A stretch of 64,000 bases of DNA from Cryptomeria japonica (Eukaryota; Streptophyta; Pinopsida; Cupressales; Cupressaceae). The first letter of the stretch is position 1. Each line of letters begins with the position of its first letter. A model generated the notes under the pieces. The model saw nothing but the letters and a program-made list of their open reading frames with translations, did not search any database and had not been told where the DNA came from. Shown piece after piece: positions 12,513 to 24,836 of this stretch. The stretch lies in assembly GCF_030272615.1 (NCBI RefSeq), contig NC_081410.1, positions 261,272,437 to 261,336,436 on the forward strand. The letters are read 5' to 3'. Position numbers and translations under genes: made by a program.

Positions 12513-15164
12513 TGTGAGGCCCTACCCTGACCCATCCTATCTCTTCAGTTATTTTCATTTTGGAACTATTTTGGATGCTAGTATTGACACACTATGGATA
12601 TAGAACTTTTCATGGTTCCGCGATTTTGGTAACATTGATATATATGGATGCTTCATTTCTATGCCTTGTGGATGATAGAATATTATATGATTCTAGATTA
12701 GGGTAATATTGTGATGATGCAGGTTATTATCTGAATTTCAGAATTTGTTATAATGTTAGAAAAATATTTGCATATCTTGTAGATGGATCAAATTTTGAGG
12801 ATTATAATAAATTGCTTTGATTTGTGATAAATCATATTTTATAATGACGAGCCTGTGTGGAATGAATGTATTGTATTCTGATTTTGTGTTATATATTATA
12901 TGAGGTTATTTGGGAAGTACTAATGTTTAAATTGAGATGTGCAGGAAATTATCCATGTGACCATGGAAATATTATGGAGAATCAAGCCTAGGCCAATGCG
13001 CGTTAGTAAAACCAGGGGTTGTCTATTTGGAGAGACAACACCCCGTATGTACTGTATTTTATTCGTAAATGTAAAATGTTGCATGAGTGTAATTTGTATT
13101 TATTAGATTGTTTAATTTGTTTAAGGGACAATTGCCATGTGTGTATTGTGATGTGGAATTATTTTGTAGTGTCACTTGACACCTATGCAGTATGTTGTGT
13201 TGGCAAGTTGTCATATCACCCTTTTTAAAAGTTTTATTTTTGTTAATTGTTATATCTCCTAATTATCCTTGAAGGAACCAAGAAATCTAGGGTAGTGAGC
13301 CACAAGGAAGGTCAACTCAGAGTTGACCCGTAGGTTAACTTCAGGTGGACTTTCTGAAGGTCAAATCAACTCCTAGAGTCAATTTTAGAGCTTTTCTATT
13401 AGGCCTCATGGGGTACCTATGGGTGAAGGCCAAAATTGGCCATGTGTCTTTCCCTTAGGACTTGTTTAACCACCCAAAAAAGTGGTTTTCCCAAGATGGA
13501 CGAATTCCATCTATAGGAGTGCCCTCCTTGGTAGGAGAACCTTCTTGGAGATAGTAATCCCTCTTCCCCATTCCATTTCCCTTCTCTAGACACCTAGGTT
13601 AGGGAGTGTGTAAGACCTAGGGAAGACCAACCCAATGGGGGATCTCTCACTCTATCCAAGAGGTTGGAAGGAGTGAGAGAGACCTTCTTAGGCTAAGAAT
13701 GGAAGCTTAGTGAGCTAATCACCCACTCTCCATCCTTGGAGATTTTTGGAAAAACTTGGAAGGAGAAAACCAGTTTTAGGAATAGAGGAATTTGGGGGCC
13801 AAAGAATTGCAGAAAGTTGTGTGGATTGGGCAGCTCATCTCCAACTAAATTTAGCATACCTATTGGCAGGATAAGGTTGGTTTTTATCTCCTCTTGTTTA
13901 TGTTAGTTATGTTGTTTTGTTGAAGGAAAGAAATGCTTGTAAAGAAAGTGTTTATTTAAATTGTTGTTGAAGAAAATAATGTGTAGTTTCATTCTATGTT
14001 TGTTTTTTGTTTGTGTTCTTGTTTTTTTGGGAGTGTCCAAGATCTCTTACTCTTGGGAGAGTAGGATGATCTTGGGGTGGAAGAAGCATGACAGCCTTGG
14101 GTGAGAGGCTCTCCTTAAGGAGAGTGATCTCAAGGGTGTCCTTTGTGACCCTTGCTGCATAGCCTTGTGTATGCATTTGGGGGTCATAAGGGGAGAGAAA
14201 TGGCCTTGAGCCTTTGGGGGGCATAAGGTGTGTGGGATGAATTCTGTTGAGTATTTTGTGTTTCCATGAGGTGGCTTGTGTTATATTTTGGCTGCAGTCT
14301 CCCCAATGGTACTTGGTCCACTTCCACCCGTAGATTGATCACCACAAATGTGGTGGTAGTGTAGCTTGGGATGGGAAAGTATATGTTTGTGTGGTTGCCC
14401 TATTGTTGTGTTGTATTGCTTGGTTGTTACCCCGTCTAGGTCTTGATTCTCCTAGCTCGGGGGTGGCTTTTGGTAAGCCTAGGCTGGGAGGTGAGCATCC
14501 CATGGTCACAGTCCTTAACCTTACATGCAGATGGTTTGGAAACAGACTAGGAGTTGCAGATTGTGTTGTTGCAGAGTTTTGTACAGATTTCAGATTTCCA
14601 TTAAATGCAGAAAAGAAAAGAAAGAAATGTAACCTTATGATTTGTAGCAAAAAAAGAAAAGAGAAAGTGCATATGTAAATATAGGGCTTAAGTTGATTTT
14701 CTTCCTGTTTAAATAAATGTATTCTTTATTTGTTGTGTAAAGATTAGAAAAAAAAAGAGACTGTTAGATTATTTACCCATTTTTTTATTTGGGCTATTGT
14801 AACTTATCATTCTGGAAAGCAATGTAACTTTTATTATATTTTGATGCCTAATGTGTTTGCTGTAGCCTACATTTAAATCTGGTCTATTCACTAGTTTATT
14901 TATTGCAATGTTAAAGAAAGGAAAAGAAAAATGCATTAGGACTCCCTATTTACTTGCATAGTTTAAATTCTGTTATTCTATGACTGTTAAAAAAAAAAAG
15001 GGAGAACCAGAATTGTTTTATTTCTGTAGAAAGTTTAAATAAAAGGAAGAAGAAAATAGACCTATTCTAAATGATGTTAGAAGACTAAAAACAGAATGTA
15101 AATGGTTAAAATCTCAAATCAATATAAGGGTTTTTAGCCCTATTATTCCAACATATAATTATAT

Positions 15165-15453
15165 ATATCTATAGGTATATAAGTATATATATTGAAAATA
15201 TATACCTATATATATATAAATATATATATAAGCTTCCTGTATGTGCATACCCCTGTAACAACGAAATAAAAGATACATTCTGAACTTGTGCATCCCTGTT
15301 ACAGAATATATAAAAGATTATATACTGCTGTGTTTAAAATATAATGCAGAATAAACTTCTTAATATATATATATATTCATTCTGCATCTAAAAACATATT
15401 CTGTGGATGCCTGTAGAAGAAAATATTTGCATATTCATAGAGGATATTGTGCA

Positions 15454-15484
<31 letters not shown>
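15165..15484. repeat. TA-rich microsatellites
   Basis: Runs of TA lie at about 15165-15230 and in a cleaner (TA)n block at about 15456-15483. They are low complexity and part of unit F. Confidence 0.8.
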
Positions 15485-15489
<5 letters not shown>

Positions 15490-15615
15490 TTGATATTCAA
15501 AAAAAAAACACATCATATAACATTTTAATACCCAAAAACACATCATTTAACAATTTCCAACCACGAAATAATAAAATGATTTTAAAAAAAAAAAAAAATG
15601 GGGGAAAAACGGGGG

Positions 15616-15867
15616 CCACTGTGTGTAACACAGTGGACGGCCACGGCCGAGCCACTGTGCTACACACAGTGGGCGGCGCCGAAGGGCATCGCACTGTGTG
15701 TAACACAGTGGAGCGGTCACGGCTGCCACTGTGCTACGCATAGTGAACGGTGCCCGCCACTGTGTGTATACACAGTGGGCGGCGGCTATGCCGTCCGCCA
15801 CTGTGTGTATACACAGTGGGCGGCGGCTATGCCGTCCGCCACTGTGTGTATGCACAGCGGCGCCTGG
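15616..15867. repeat. GC-rich minisatellite with palindromic core
   Basis: Seven units of about 31-41 bp lie in a row. Each has a core of the type CCACTGTGTG...CACAGTGG, which is its own reverse complement around a 1-5 base loop. Cores start near 15616, 15652, 15691, 15726, 15758, 15799 and 15840. Units five and six are almost identical over 41 bp. Spacers are GGCGGC/GCCGCC rich, in sharp contrast to the AT-rich surroundings. Every unit can fold into a hairpin as DNA or RNA. Confidence 0.88.
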
Positions 15868-15973
15868 ATACCCTCCCCACTTCCTCCGCCTCTTCACACT
15901 TGGAAACCCTCCGCCGTACCTGCAATCTCCCTCGCTCAAAAGAAAACGAACAATAAAATAAAGGGGTTTAATA

Positions 15974-16080
15974 AACCCTAACCCATTTCGGGTTAGGGTA
16001 TAAAATGATGAATAAAATAAAACAAGAGTAATATATAAAAATGCAACCCTAACCCAATTTCGGGTTAGGGTTAGCATTTT
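15974..16080. repeat. Two telomere-motif hairpins
   Basis: Two inverted repeats of CCCTAACCC and GGGTTAGGG lie 70 bp apart, each with a loop of 5-6 bases (near 15977-16000 and 16040-16080). In the second the stem extends through flanking AAAATGC/GCATTTT. There is no tandem telomeric array, so these are not an internal telomere tract. Confidence 0.7.
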
Positions 16081-16917
16081 AATTATATATATATATATGG
16101 GAGGTTTAAATTTGAATTTTAAACTTAGATTTTAATATATATTTGGGGTTAAGTTAATAATTGAAATATTATGGAATTTTAAACTTTGATTTTAATATAT
16201 ATAATAGGGGTTAAATTAATAATTGAATTATTATATGTTTCCATTCTTTAGAAATTTAAATTTTAATATAGTTAATTCAAGGGGGTTAATAATAAAGGAT
16301 TACTATAGTGGGATAAACTATACGTTTAATCCAGCAATATATTTAATTAATCAATGGACTTACCCCCCCATATAATTGGATGTTAGGAAAATTTAAAAAG
16401 GAGGAATTTGTAAATTTATGAACCTTAAGCCCTTGAGACCGATTTTGGTCGGATTGAAATTTAATTGTCAAAATCAAGGGATTTAGGGAAAATTAGAATT
16501 GGCCTTAGCTTATTGTCGGTTTTAGTGGGCAAATGACATTGCAGTAATTCGAACCCTCGTCGGTTGGATGTATATAATAATTTCGCATGTGCATCAATTA
16601 ATTAATAGCATTATCCTTATATGGATTTGGAATGATTTAATACATTAAGATAATCAATTATCCCTTGATTTAATTAGCGACAACTTCTCTTAGGTAATTG
16701 AGCTAGCTAACTAATCCGCGATGCTAATTAATCCCCACCAAAAAAGTCGCTCGCTCGAGTTGGTTAATTTATCCAACCTTAGAAGTAAATATAGTTACAT
16801 CCTAGATAAGACAAAACTTTAATAAAGTTGTTATATATTAGGATTTATAGCGAGATTATGACGTCAAAAAAAAAATTTTGTTGTTCCGTTTTTGTGCCCT
16901 AAAGTTTGGGCACGACA

Positions 16918-16961
16918 GCCATCCTATACCGATTGACACCAATGACAACACAATGCCAATA
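16918..16961 (-). repeat. 3' LTR of element B, terminal part
   Basis: The 44 bp repeat the target site GCCAT and continue B's LTR (TATACCGATTGACACCAATG) to its end at CCAATA, where the partner LTR ends CCAACA. The polypurine tract of B follows directly. Confidence 0.85.
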
Positions 16962-17040
16962 ATCTCCCCCTTTGGCATTGATGTCAATACATGTAGTATT
17001 CAACATACTACAGACTCTCTTTCCCCCTTTGATAACAATG
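16962..17040 (-). promoter_or_regulatory. Polypurine tracts of element B
   Basis: On the minus strand, ATGCCAAAGGGGGAGATT (16962-16979) abuts the LTR. A second AAAGGGGGAAAG lies about 45-60 bp upstream at 17020-17035. Element A, C and H have the same two-tract arrangement. Confidence 0.75.
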
Positions 17041-18277
17041 GAAAAGGGCACTGACATCCGGTATACAACAAACATTATTTTTCCCTCTTCCTACCTGTTG
17101 CTTCTCCAATTTTGACCACTATGCATTGCATCATCTCAAACAACAACACTTGAAATGGAGAGTTCAGACACCAACTAAGACCAATCCTATATACTAGTCT
17201 GATACCAATGGTACACTCTTAATCTGTGGAGGTTGCACTGACAACAAACTATTAGTAGCAATCAGGTACCAATCTAATATATTCTCCCCCTGTGCAAGTA
17301 ACTCTCCCTCTTTGTGCTCACATTCAGTTAAGTGAGCCCTTTTCTCCTACTTTACAAGTTGTTCTACCCATAACCCTAACTACACTTCCTATCACTCGGT
17401 GGCTTAATGATAAACGAGCACATTCTTTTCCTATTCTATTATACTCCTGGGTAACTTGAATGTGACTTTGATAGATAGACAAATTGAATAGGCACCTTCC
17501 TAAAGTCATTGACATACCAGTATGGAAAAACAACTACTAATCTGCCACTATGTTTAGTATGTCTGATATCGATAAGAGGGTATGACTATGAACTCCCCCT
17601 AAACCATAGATCTTTGGTCTTCTAAGCATGTCAAGTCCTAATCTGGTGCTTCAATTTGCACCTTGTACCAGTAAAAGAGAGCATCTATGAACTGCATATG
17701 ATCTACCACTTCCATGAGGTCTATCACAATCTTGTGACATCCTCTTCCATGACCACAATACCAGCCTACATCAGAAACATGTCACCTATCCAACCAGTTG
17801 ACTCATCAGGATGTGTACACATGAGATCAATTACCATTTCAACACATTTCAAAACAATGCTTCTTCAATATTGCCCAAGGCAAATTTCTTCTTTCCAAGC
17901 CACCTGAGCCACTGCAGTGTTAATGAAATGCATTGCAACACATGTTCTTCACTACCGGTAACTATCCCTATTGATAACATATTGCACATGTCAGTTTACT
18001 GTACCACTCCAATATTTATGCCAGTATACTTTATCCACTGGCCCTCCTTCCGGTGTCACATCCCACTTTGACACTTTTAGCAGTGATCCATCTTACCCAT
18101 GTGAATGTGTAGCCAAGATACTAATTGTACACACTTTTTCATCTCAACTTCTCCCTCATGCTGGTAACTTTCCGTCCTTAATCTTTGTCCTTCTCAACAT
18201 TGGGGGTGAATGATCTGACCAACATGTATCTACCCCTAAGGATCTGCATCTCCTTTAAACTGTAGGAGATATCAGTG
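17041..18277. other. Non-coding interior of element B
   Basis: This is where copia pol would be expected on the minus strand. No integrase, RT or RNase H motif is seen. Frames are short and lack domains on both strands. Confidence 0.6.
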
Positions 18278-20237
18278 CTAGTCCATGGTCATGTTCTCTT
18301 CCTTCTTCCTCCATACTTGTTTGGACTCCCTCCTCTTCTCATTTGTAGCCTTTGGAGCAGGTCTCATCTTCTTCTGCTGATAGGTCTTTTCTTTACTAGG
18401 TTCTACAATATGACTGGATACATTGCCATAGAAGCATACTGCATTCATCCCAACTAGATGATTGGAAGACCTTCTATTAGACTGGTTTGATCTTCTTCTC
18501 AAGGTCATGTCATTGTAGCCCACTACTGGTTTCAACTAACCTCTTGATCTTGCAGGAGCGGTTCTCCTTTGGGCATAGTTGTTATGCCGGCTACCAAGTG
18601 CATGAATCATCTTCCTCTTACACTCATTACTTCTATAGCCAGATCCATTATAGTTATAACATATATAATATATATTTCTTGACGCAGTAAATGGACTCTG
18701 GTTAGCATAACCAGGAGTGAGCTTATGCACATTTCTACATTCTGATGTTCTATGCCCAAATGCATTACATCTTTTACAAACTGAATTGCTATTCCTAGGA
18801 AGAACACCTTTTCTATTCCTAGACACCATTTTTCATTCCTCTGCCCTATGACCACATCCTTTATAAGCAAAATAGTAACCGGAGAATGGAGACATATTAC
18901 TTACAAATTTATTTTGCCAAACATGAGGTGATCTTACCGGTTTGGCTTCTCCACTTCTACTTCTCTAGGGTGTTGCATCTCTTTGTCTTCCACCGACAAG
19001 GAATCTTTTAGGCTGGCTTCTTGTATTCTTGCTTCCAGTGAACCTATCTTCTCTCAGCTTTCTTTTTCTTTTAGGATCTGCATTATTTCTTCTTGCTACA
19101 CCGGTCTTCATCTTTTGCCTCAAGTCCTCACCTCTTGTGATTAGGTCAACCTTTATTCTTGGTATACTTTGGACTTTGAAGCTCTGACCCTTGTTATCTC
19201 CATTAGAGTAGATAAACTGAATGTCCTTTTGGGAGACATCCTTGCTTGTCGAGCATTCACCAGAAACATATCCTAATGCTCCAGTATCCTTGGAGTGTTT
19301 TTGTTTGCTCAACATTTTTTCCAAGGCCTCAATGCTTCCATCATACCGGATCCTTACCTTGAGCTCATCTTGACACTTCTCAAGGTCTTTCCCGATGCTC
19401 TCCATTTCTCCTATTAGGTACTAACATTTTTTGTCCTTTGTCTCCACTTCTAGCTGCAGCTCCTCACATCTTCTCTCCTTGGCATCCAAGATTGATTTCA
19501 AATCATCAACCATACATTTGGCCTCTTCAAGTTGAGTTTTCAACAAGATGATGTTCATGTTTTATTCCTTAAGGCATATTCTCAAGTGACTACATTCATC
19601 ATGAACTGATTATTTATAATTCTTAAATTCATTTCTAGCATTTTGTAGTTCTTCTAGTGCACTTACCAATTCACCTTCAAGGATAACATTGGCATCATCA
19701 CTATCACTCCCAAACAAATCTTTGCAGTGGGATTTAACTGCATTGTCACCTACTGATGTTTGCTCTTTCTGCCTCTTGAGCCATGAAGAGGTGGGTTCCT
19801 TCTTCATCATTTCTTCTGCAATAGCTAGTTGATCTATCTTCATCATGTGCACACGTGTTTGTTTCATTGATCTTCTTGCTTCCATAAACTAGTTTTGTAG
19901 TGCTAGGTTCATTTCCATAAAGCTTCTTCAACCTGTCCCACAAACTCTTTGTTGATTTGCATCTGTTCACCTACAAGGAAATATCATTCAAGAGCCCATA
20001 GAGTATAGCCTTAATTGCTTTATCATTATACCAGTATCTTCTTTCTACATCTGAACTGGTGGGAGGACTGACATGACTAAGGAGACCATTAACAACTAAC
20101 ATCCAAACATCATATCCTAGAGAGGATAAGTACACTTCCATTCTAGAACTCCAAATGGAATAGTTTGAACCATCAAATATCAGAGCTGGTATTGACACTA
20201 AACAATCCATTGTGTCCTTAAGCCAAAATCTACCCAA
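18278..20237 (-). pseudogene. Gag of element B (capsid, coiled coil, zinc knuckles), degenerate
   Basis: Gag would form the particle and bind the RNA. The start (20237 or an internal Met near 20210) is followed by a UBN2-type capsid with FDGSNYSIWSSRMEVYL and SLWDRLKKLYGNEP. A frameshift lies around 19880. The frame then continues through a long charged helical region (ELVSALEELQNARNE, LEKCQDELKVRI) that looks like a coiled coil, then a basic segment, and a good CCHC knuckle, CKRCNAFGHRTSEC (about 18740-18785). A second knuckle, CYNYNGSGYRSNEC, is mutated. At least six in-frame stops interrupt it, including a TAG at 19971 that replaces a probable CAG. About 650 codons in total is longer than an ordinary copia gag because of the coiled coil. 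Confidence 0.82.
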
Positions 20238-20269
20238 TTTGGAGAAAGCTTATCAACCGGGAACCTAGG

Positions 20270-20282
20270 CTATGATACCAAT
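20270..20282 (-). promoter_or_regulatory. Primer-binding site of element B
   Basis: On the minus strand ATTGGTATCATAG follows the 5' LTR directly. It matches the initiator-Met PBS with one G-to-A change. Confidence 0.82.
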
Positions 20283-22791
20283 TGTTGAAAACAATGTATC
20301 ACTGAGAGAGGGGTGAATCAGTGGTTTCCAAAAACTCTCTCACCTTTTGAACCTAAGAGTGAGTACCGGTTAGAAAAGAAAACACAAGTAAACCTATCGG
20401 TGAGATAATGCAACACTTCACAATGTAATCACACAAAGGCACATCACATCACACCGATGTATACGAGGAAAACCCAAGATTGGAAAAACCTCAGTGAGAA
20501 ATAGCTATTGGAGTCTGCTGCTCCAATCCAACCTCACAAAGAAAATAATGGTTACAACATTTAGGGCACCAACCCAAGGAGCACCACTCCTAATTTAGAG
20601 CACCAACCCTTGATTTAGGGCACCAACCCCTACACTGAGCTCCAATTCAGTGAGATACAATAGATACAATCAATACAATAATTATAATCTGGTTACAAAT
20701 GAGTTCTGCAACCTCATAGATATGTCTCTTCATTGGTCCACCTCTTCTCTACTCTCTGTCAGTTCTCTTCTCACCTTCTCTAACTCTTCCTCTACTCAGC
20801 CTCTGCCTTGTCTGCTCTCCTCTCACTCTCTTCCTCTTCTCACCTCTTCTCACTGCAGCTCCCTTACCAGTTCAAGCTCTATCGGTTGTCTGTCTTTCCA
20901 CCTGGTTACCGGTTGCTTCCAGAGTACCAGTTAAACCCTGCTCAATCCTTGCCTGCTGCTGCTTCCTTCCTGCTGCTACTTCTTTCCTGTCGATTCTAAC
21001 ACTACCAGTTGTCTTGACTGATGCACTTCTTGCAGCTTATCAGAATCTCAAACCTTTATCGGTTAGTCCCTTGCTAAGCCTTCTCACTGGTTGCACCTCC
21101 AAATGCTCAGTTTCTTAACTCTCACAGTTAGATCAATCCTTTTCTTTCAATTGGCATCACACCTTCTGGTAGAATCCTGCAACAACACCATTTCATCGAT
21201 TTTGACTTGCATATTTATAAACAAGTCTTCCCGCCAAAAACCAATTCAAACTTTAGGTGGTTAGGGTTTCTTCATCATTCTCGAGGCAAACCAAATCCAA
21301 TTAGATCTCCTTCTAGAGATTGACCACTAGAAACAAATCAATAAAACTTCACCAATCTCGTGGCTTCCAATATACATTTGCTAAGTTTAGCAAACATAAA
21401 CAGTCTATCAAAAAGGCACTTCATCAATCAACATAAATGGTTCAACAGATTGCATCACCAACCTCATTTTGCACCTGAGCATTTCATATCAATCAATGCC
21501 TCCCTTCGATCACCTCTGTTTGACCTTCCTTGAGCCGCACACCTCTACAACACATCCCATGATTTACGGGGTCTACATCTAATGTCGAACAACTCTGTAA
21601 CAACCTCGTCGGTGCACACTCCATCTACTATTGCATGCATGTCCGCTACCTCGACTCCACGTGGCACCTTTGTCGACATCCACCTTAGCTCACTATGTAG
21701 ATCGAACATGGTCACCGACCAATTACACACAACTGGTGTATGCTTCATACTACCGATCCCTCTTTTCCTACTAGTTTACTAACCCTACCGATATATCTTG
21801 CCTTATTGGTTAACCTTCATACCTTCACCTTCCTTGTGCCAGTAAATCATTTCAGCCCGTTCATCACACATACCTGTTCTCATTTCCATGTTGCCAGTGT
21901 CTCATAATGATCGGTCATTGTCCTTTCAATTTAGCATGGTCATCTTCATCTGAAGAGAGCCTTTCACTTGTGTACTTTATAGCATATCGGTATCCCTGTT
22001 TACCAGTGGACACTATCTGCCTTCATGTCGATAAAATGCATGATAACATCATGCAAGCAGTCTTCAAGTGTCCTTGCATCAAACTGCATCTGCATTTTGG
22101 TTGTACTCTCTGTCTGTAGTTGAACCTTTCCTTCTCCTTCAACTAGCAGGTTTTCCTCTCTGCCGGTTTGTCAAAGTGACAAAATCATCACTCCTTGTTT
22201 GTTCTCGTGGCTCATCTGCTTACTCTGCTAATTAGGTGCACATCACTAATCTCACATGCTGGAGGCTCACACATATCATCCGATTGGTGGAGGTAGATAC
22301 ATCGTGGTTAACAATCTGCCTATCACCAGTGGGAGAGGAATTAAGTCATCTACTGGCCAATGGTGTGACTTCCCTGTTATTTGGTAGATGCAATTTCCCT
22401 ACAATCCTTAGGCAACATTCCTTCTTCAATCTTCTCTTCTTCCAGGGACAACATCATTTACCGGTGCGAGTCTTTCTAGATGGCATCATACTAGCATACC
22501 AATGACCTATTCACTTTTTAGTCTTACCGGTCATCATCTTACTGGTTAGTACCAACATGTATACTAACATGTTCATCCGCTTGTTCACTGGGTACTGGTT
22601 TCTTCATTCTCTACAACAACTTGTATACCGGTGACTCTAGCTTGCATACCAGTTGGCCTCAATTGAACACACTGTTGGTTGTCATCCATGATAGTAATAC
22701 CAGATGACATCAATGCAAACACTGCATATAAATCTTCTATACCGGTTGCCATCCTATATCGGTTGACATCAATGACAACACAATGCCAACA
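20283..22791 (-). repeat. 5' LTR of element B
   Basis: It runs from TGTTGAAAAC to GCCAACA, 2.5 kb, and matches the left LTR over its whole length. ACTGAGAGAGGGGTGAATCA near its left end is the shared PBS-side motif. The small frames inside recur in the partner LTR and are not genes. Confidence 0.9.
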
Positions 22792-23109
22792 GTCAGAAAT
22801 AAAGTTAGATTGGTTTGCAAAGGATATTCTCAAAAAGAAGGAATTGATTATGAGAAGACTTTGGCTCCAGTGGCCAGAGTTGAAGCTGTTAGACTGTTGC
22901 TTGCATATGCTGCTTATAAATATTTCAAGGTATATCAGATGGATGTCAAATTAGCCTTTTTAAATGGTGAGCTAGAGGAAGAAGTCTACATGAGCAACCT
23001 GATGGATTTTCATTATCAGATGATGGGGACATGGTATGTAAGTTGAAGAAAGTTGTTTATGGATTGAAGCAAGCCCCTAGAGCTTGGTATGCTAGACTTG
23101 ATGAATCAA
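22792..23109 (+). pseudogene. Element A reverse transcriptase, first part
   Basis: It resumes A's frame right after B and the duplicated target site (GTCAG): [20 protein letters not shown], then [29 protein letters not shown], and, after a one-base deletion near 22992, [15 protein letters not shown] and [16 protein letters not shown]. These are the N-terminal RT motifs of copia, including the first catalytic Asp (QMDVK). It ends at 23109, where element C starts. Confidence 0.92.
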
Positions 23110-24590
23110 TGATGAACAGTTAGTACTAAACCGGTACTGAGAGGGAGGGGGTGAATCAATACTGACAAAAACACTTTTCCTTAAACCGGTTTGACTAAAA
23201 ACACTACACTTGATGGGAAAGCAATAACACCGGTCTAAACTAGATTACTATCGGTTAAACAAAGTAAGAATGTTAAAGACATAAACCGGTAACTCTTAGA
23301 TTTCCATATAATCTAACATCTTATTTCCATTTCACCCATATGCATACACTAGTAATACATCAACAGAAATGTAAAGACTTACTAGTTCAACATGCTTTAC
23401 CACTTGACAGAGAATAACAAAGCATCACACATAACACACATATTTTTCACGTGGAAACCCAACTGGGAAAAACCATGGTGGGGATGAATACCCACAAGTT
23501 ATTCTTTGAACCCTTTTGAAGTCTACTTTGTTAGGAGCCTAGTCCTATTAAATACTTTACAATAGGTTTTGTTAGGAACCGATCCTACTAGGGATCACTT
23601 GGTTAAGGGATGGCTAAAATACCTGGTTAAGGGTTAAACCCTGTTAAAGGTTACCTTGTTAGAGGATTTTAGGAACTCAATGAATTTGAGTCACCCTGTT
23701 AAAGGATTTACAACAAGCCAGTTAAAGCTACCTTATTAAGGGATTTTCCAACTGTTGAAGTGGTTAGAGGTCAACAGGTATTACAATGATCTGGTAACAA
23801 CACTCAATGCCAATGCAAATCTGCTTTGGTTCCTTCTTTCTGTAATCACACTCTGCAAGTATCTATTCTCTTATTTGGTCTGGAAAGAATCACATATCTC
23901 TGCACTTAGATACACACACAACATTTTCCAACAACCTCAACATGAAAAACAACATCAACCTTATAGGAAACAGATAGGTCGGTAGCATAAACCCTAAACC
24001 CTAAACATTTAGGTTACGAAATTTAGTTGGTTCAATCCTAACCGTTGAACATATTGCATTGATTACAATAGTCTTGAACACATCTCAAGACGTTCTCCAA
24101 CATTCATTCTTCACTGCTTCTTGGAGGTTGATAACCCATCATGCGTTCTCCACTGTTTACAGAGACTTCACACATTCCTGAGGTAGATAGGATCAATCTC
24201 CTTCATGCAAGATCCTTCACGCGCACAAGGCTTGATGTGGCAACACAATCTGGTCTTCATTACAATGCTAACTCATCACATGATGTCATCAGTTGAATCA
24301 CACAAGCTTGGAACACTTCAACCAGAAACCCTGAAGCTAAGACTACCAACTGGTAGTCATACCATATGAAACCTTGATACAAAATATTCCATATACCGGT
24401 TCACATTCCAACATACCGGTTCACTTGGACAAACATACCACTTCACTTTTTCACATATACCGGTTCACAACATCATATCGGTTCTCTTGCAAGTTGCTTG
24501 CTTCAATATACCAGTTCACTCTTCAGCATATTGACATCAATGACAACATACAATATCATCATGTCATCACACTCTGCACATATGCCAACA
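23110..24590 (-). repeat. 3' LTR of element C
   Basis: It is the direct repeat partner of 29000-30459. It contains many ACCGGTT-type boxes and, near 23146, the GAGAGGGAGGGGGTGAATCA motif. Frames inside are not genes. Confidence 0.92.
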
Positions 24591-24713
24591 ATCTCCCCCT
24601 TTGGCATTGATGGCAATATACAAAGATATCTCTCCGCTTCACATCTTATCCCCCAATACTGTAGATATCTTCTCTGCTTCACATCTTCTCCCCCTTTGAC
24701 AACAATGCCAAAG
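24591..24713 (-). promoter_or_regulatory. Polypurine tracts of element C
   Basis: On the minus strand ATGCCAAAGGGGGAGAT abuts the LTR (24591-24607). A second TTGTCAAAGGGGGAGA lies about 85 bp upstream (24688-24705). Confidence 0.8.
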
Positions 24714-24836
24714 TGAAGGCATAAACATCTATGTTCTACTATGCTACTCCCCCTAAGGAGTAGCATCCTTCAACACACCAATCCTAAAAAAATATATATA
24801 TCAATGTAAGTCCCTACTGATGTGAAGCACACACCT

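Larger units (their letters stand above)
12513..16917. mobile_element. 4.4-kb LTR-like unit F (probable solo LTR)
   Basis: It starts TGTGAGGCCC, ends GGGCACGACA, and is flanked by perfect 5-bp duplications, GCCAT at 12508-12512 and 16918-16922. TG...CA ends plus a 5-bp duplication indicate insertion by an LTR-retrotransposon integrase. No second copy of the start or end, no PBS and no protein domain is found inside. It is therefore either a very long solo LTR or a non-coding retroelement derivative. It contains AT microsatellites, a GC-rich palindromic minisatellite at 15616-15867 and two CCCTAACCC hairpins at 15974-16080. The ORFs at 14391-14678 and 15547-16077 are chance frames through these repeats. 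Confidence 0.8.
10061..22791 (-). mobile_element. Gag-only copia-like element B
   Basis: LTRs at 10061-16961 (interrupted by F) and 20283-22791 flank a 3.3-kb interior read on the minus strand. The target-site duplication is TTCAG/GTCAG in A's coding sequence. Minus-strand order is 5' LTR, PBS (ATTGGTATCATAG at 20270-20282), gag, about 1.3 kb without a domain, polypurine tract and 3' LTR. No protease, integrase, RT or RNase H motif is present in any frame of the interior. It therefore resembles the non-autonomous gag-carrying class of LTR elements (TR-GAG type) and would need pol enzymes from a relative. Decay could have removed pol, but LTRs, PBS, gag and PPT are all still in order. Confidence 0.8.

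Noticed and set aside
15547-16077. 176-codon minus-strand frame and overlapping plus-strand frames
   Set aside because: They are created by the GC-rich palindromic minisatellite, with repeated Cys/His phrases in several frames at once.
15974-16080. Interstitial telomere repeat
   Set aside because: Only single CCCTAACCC/GGGTTAGGG inverted pairs occur, with no tandem TTTAGGG array.
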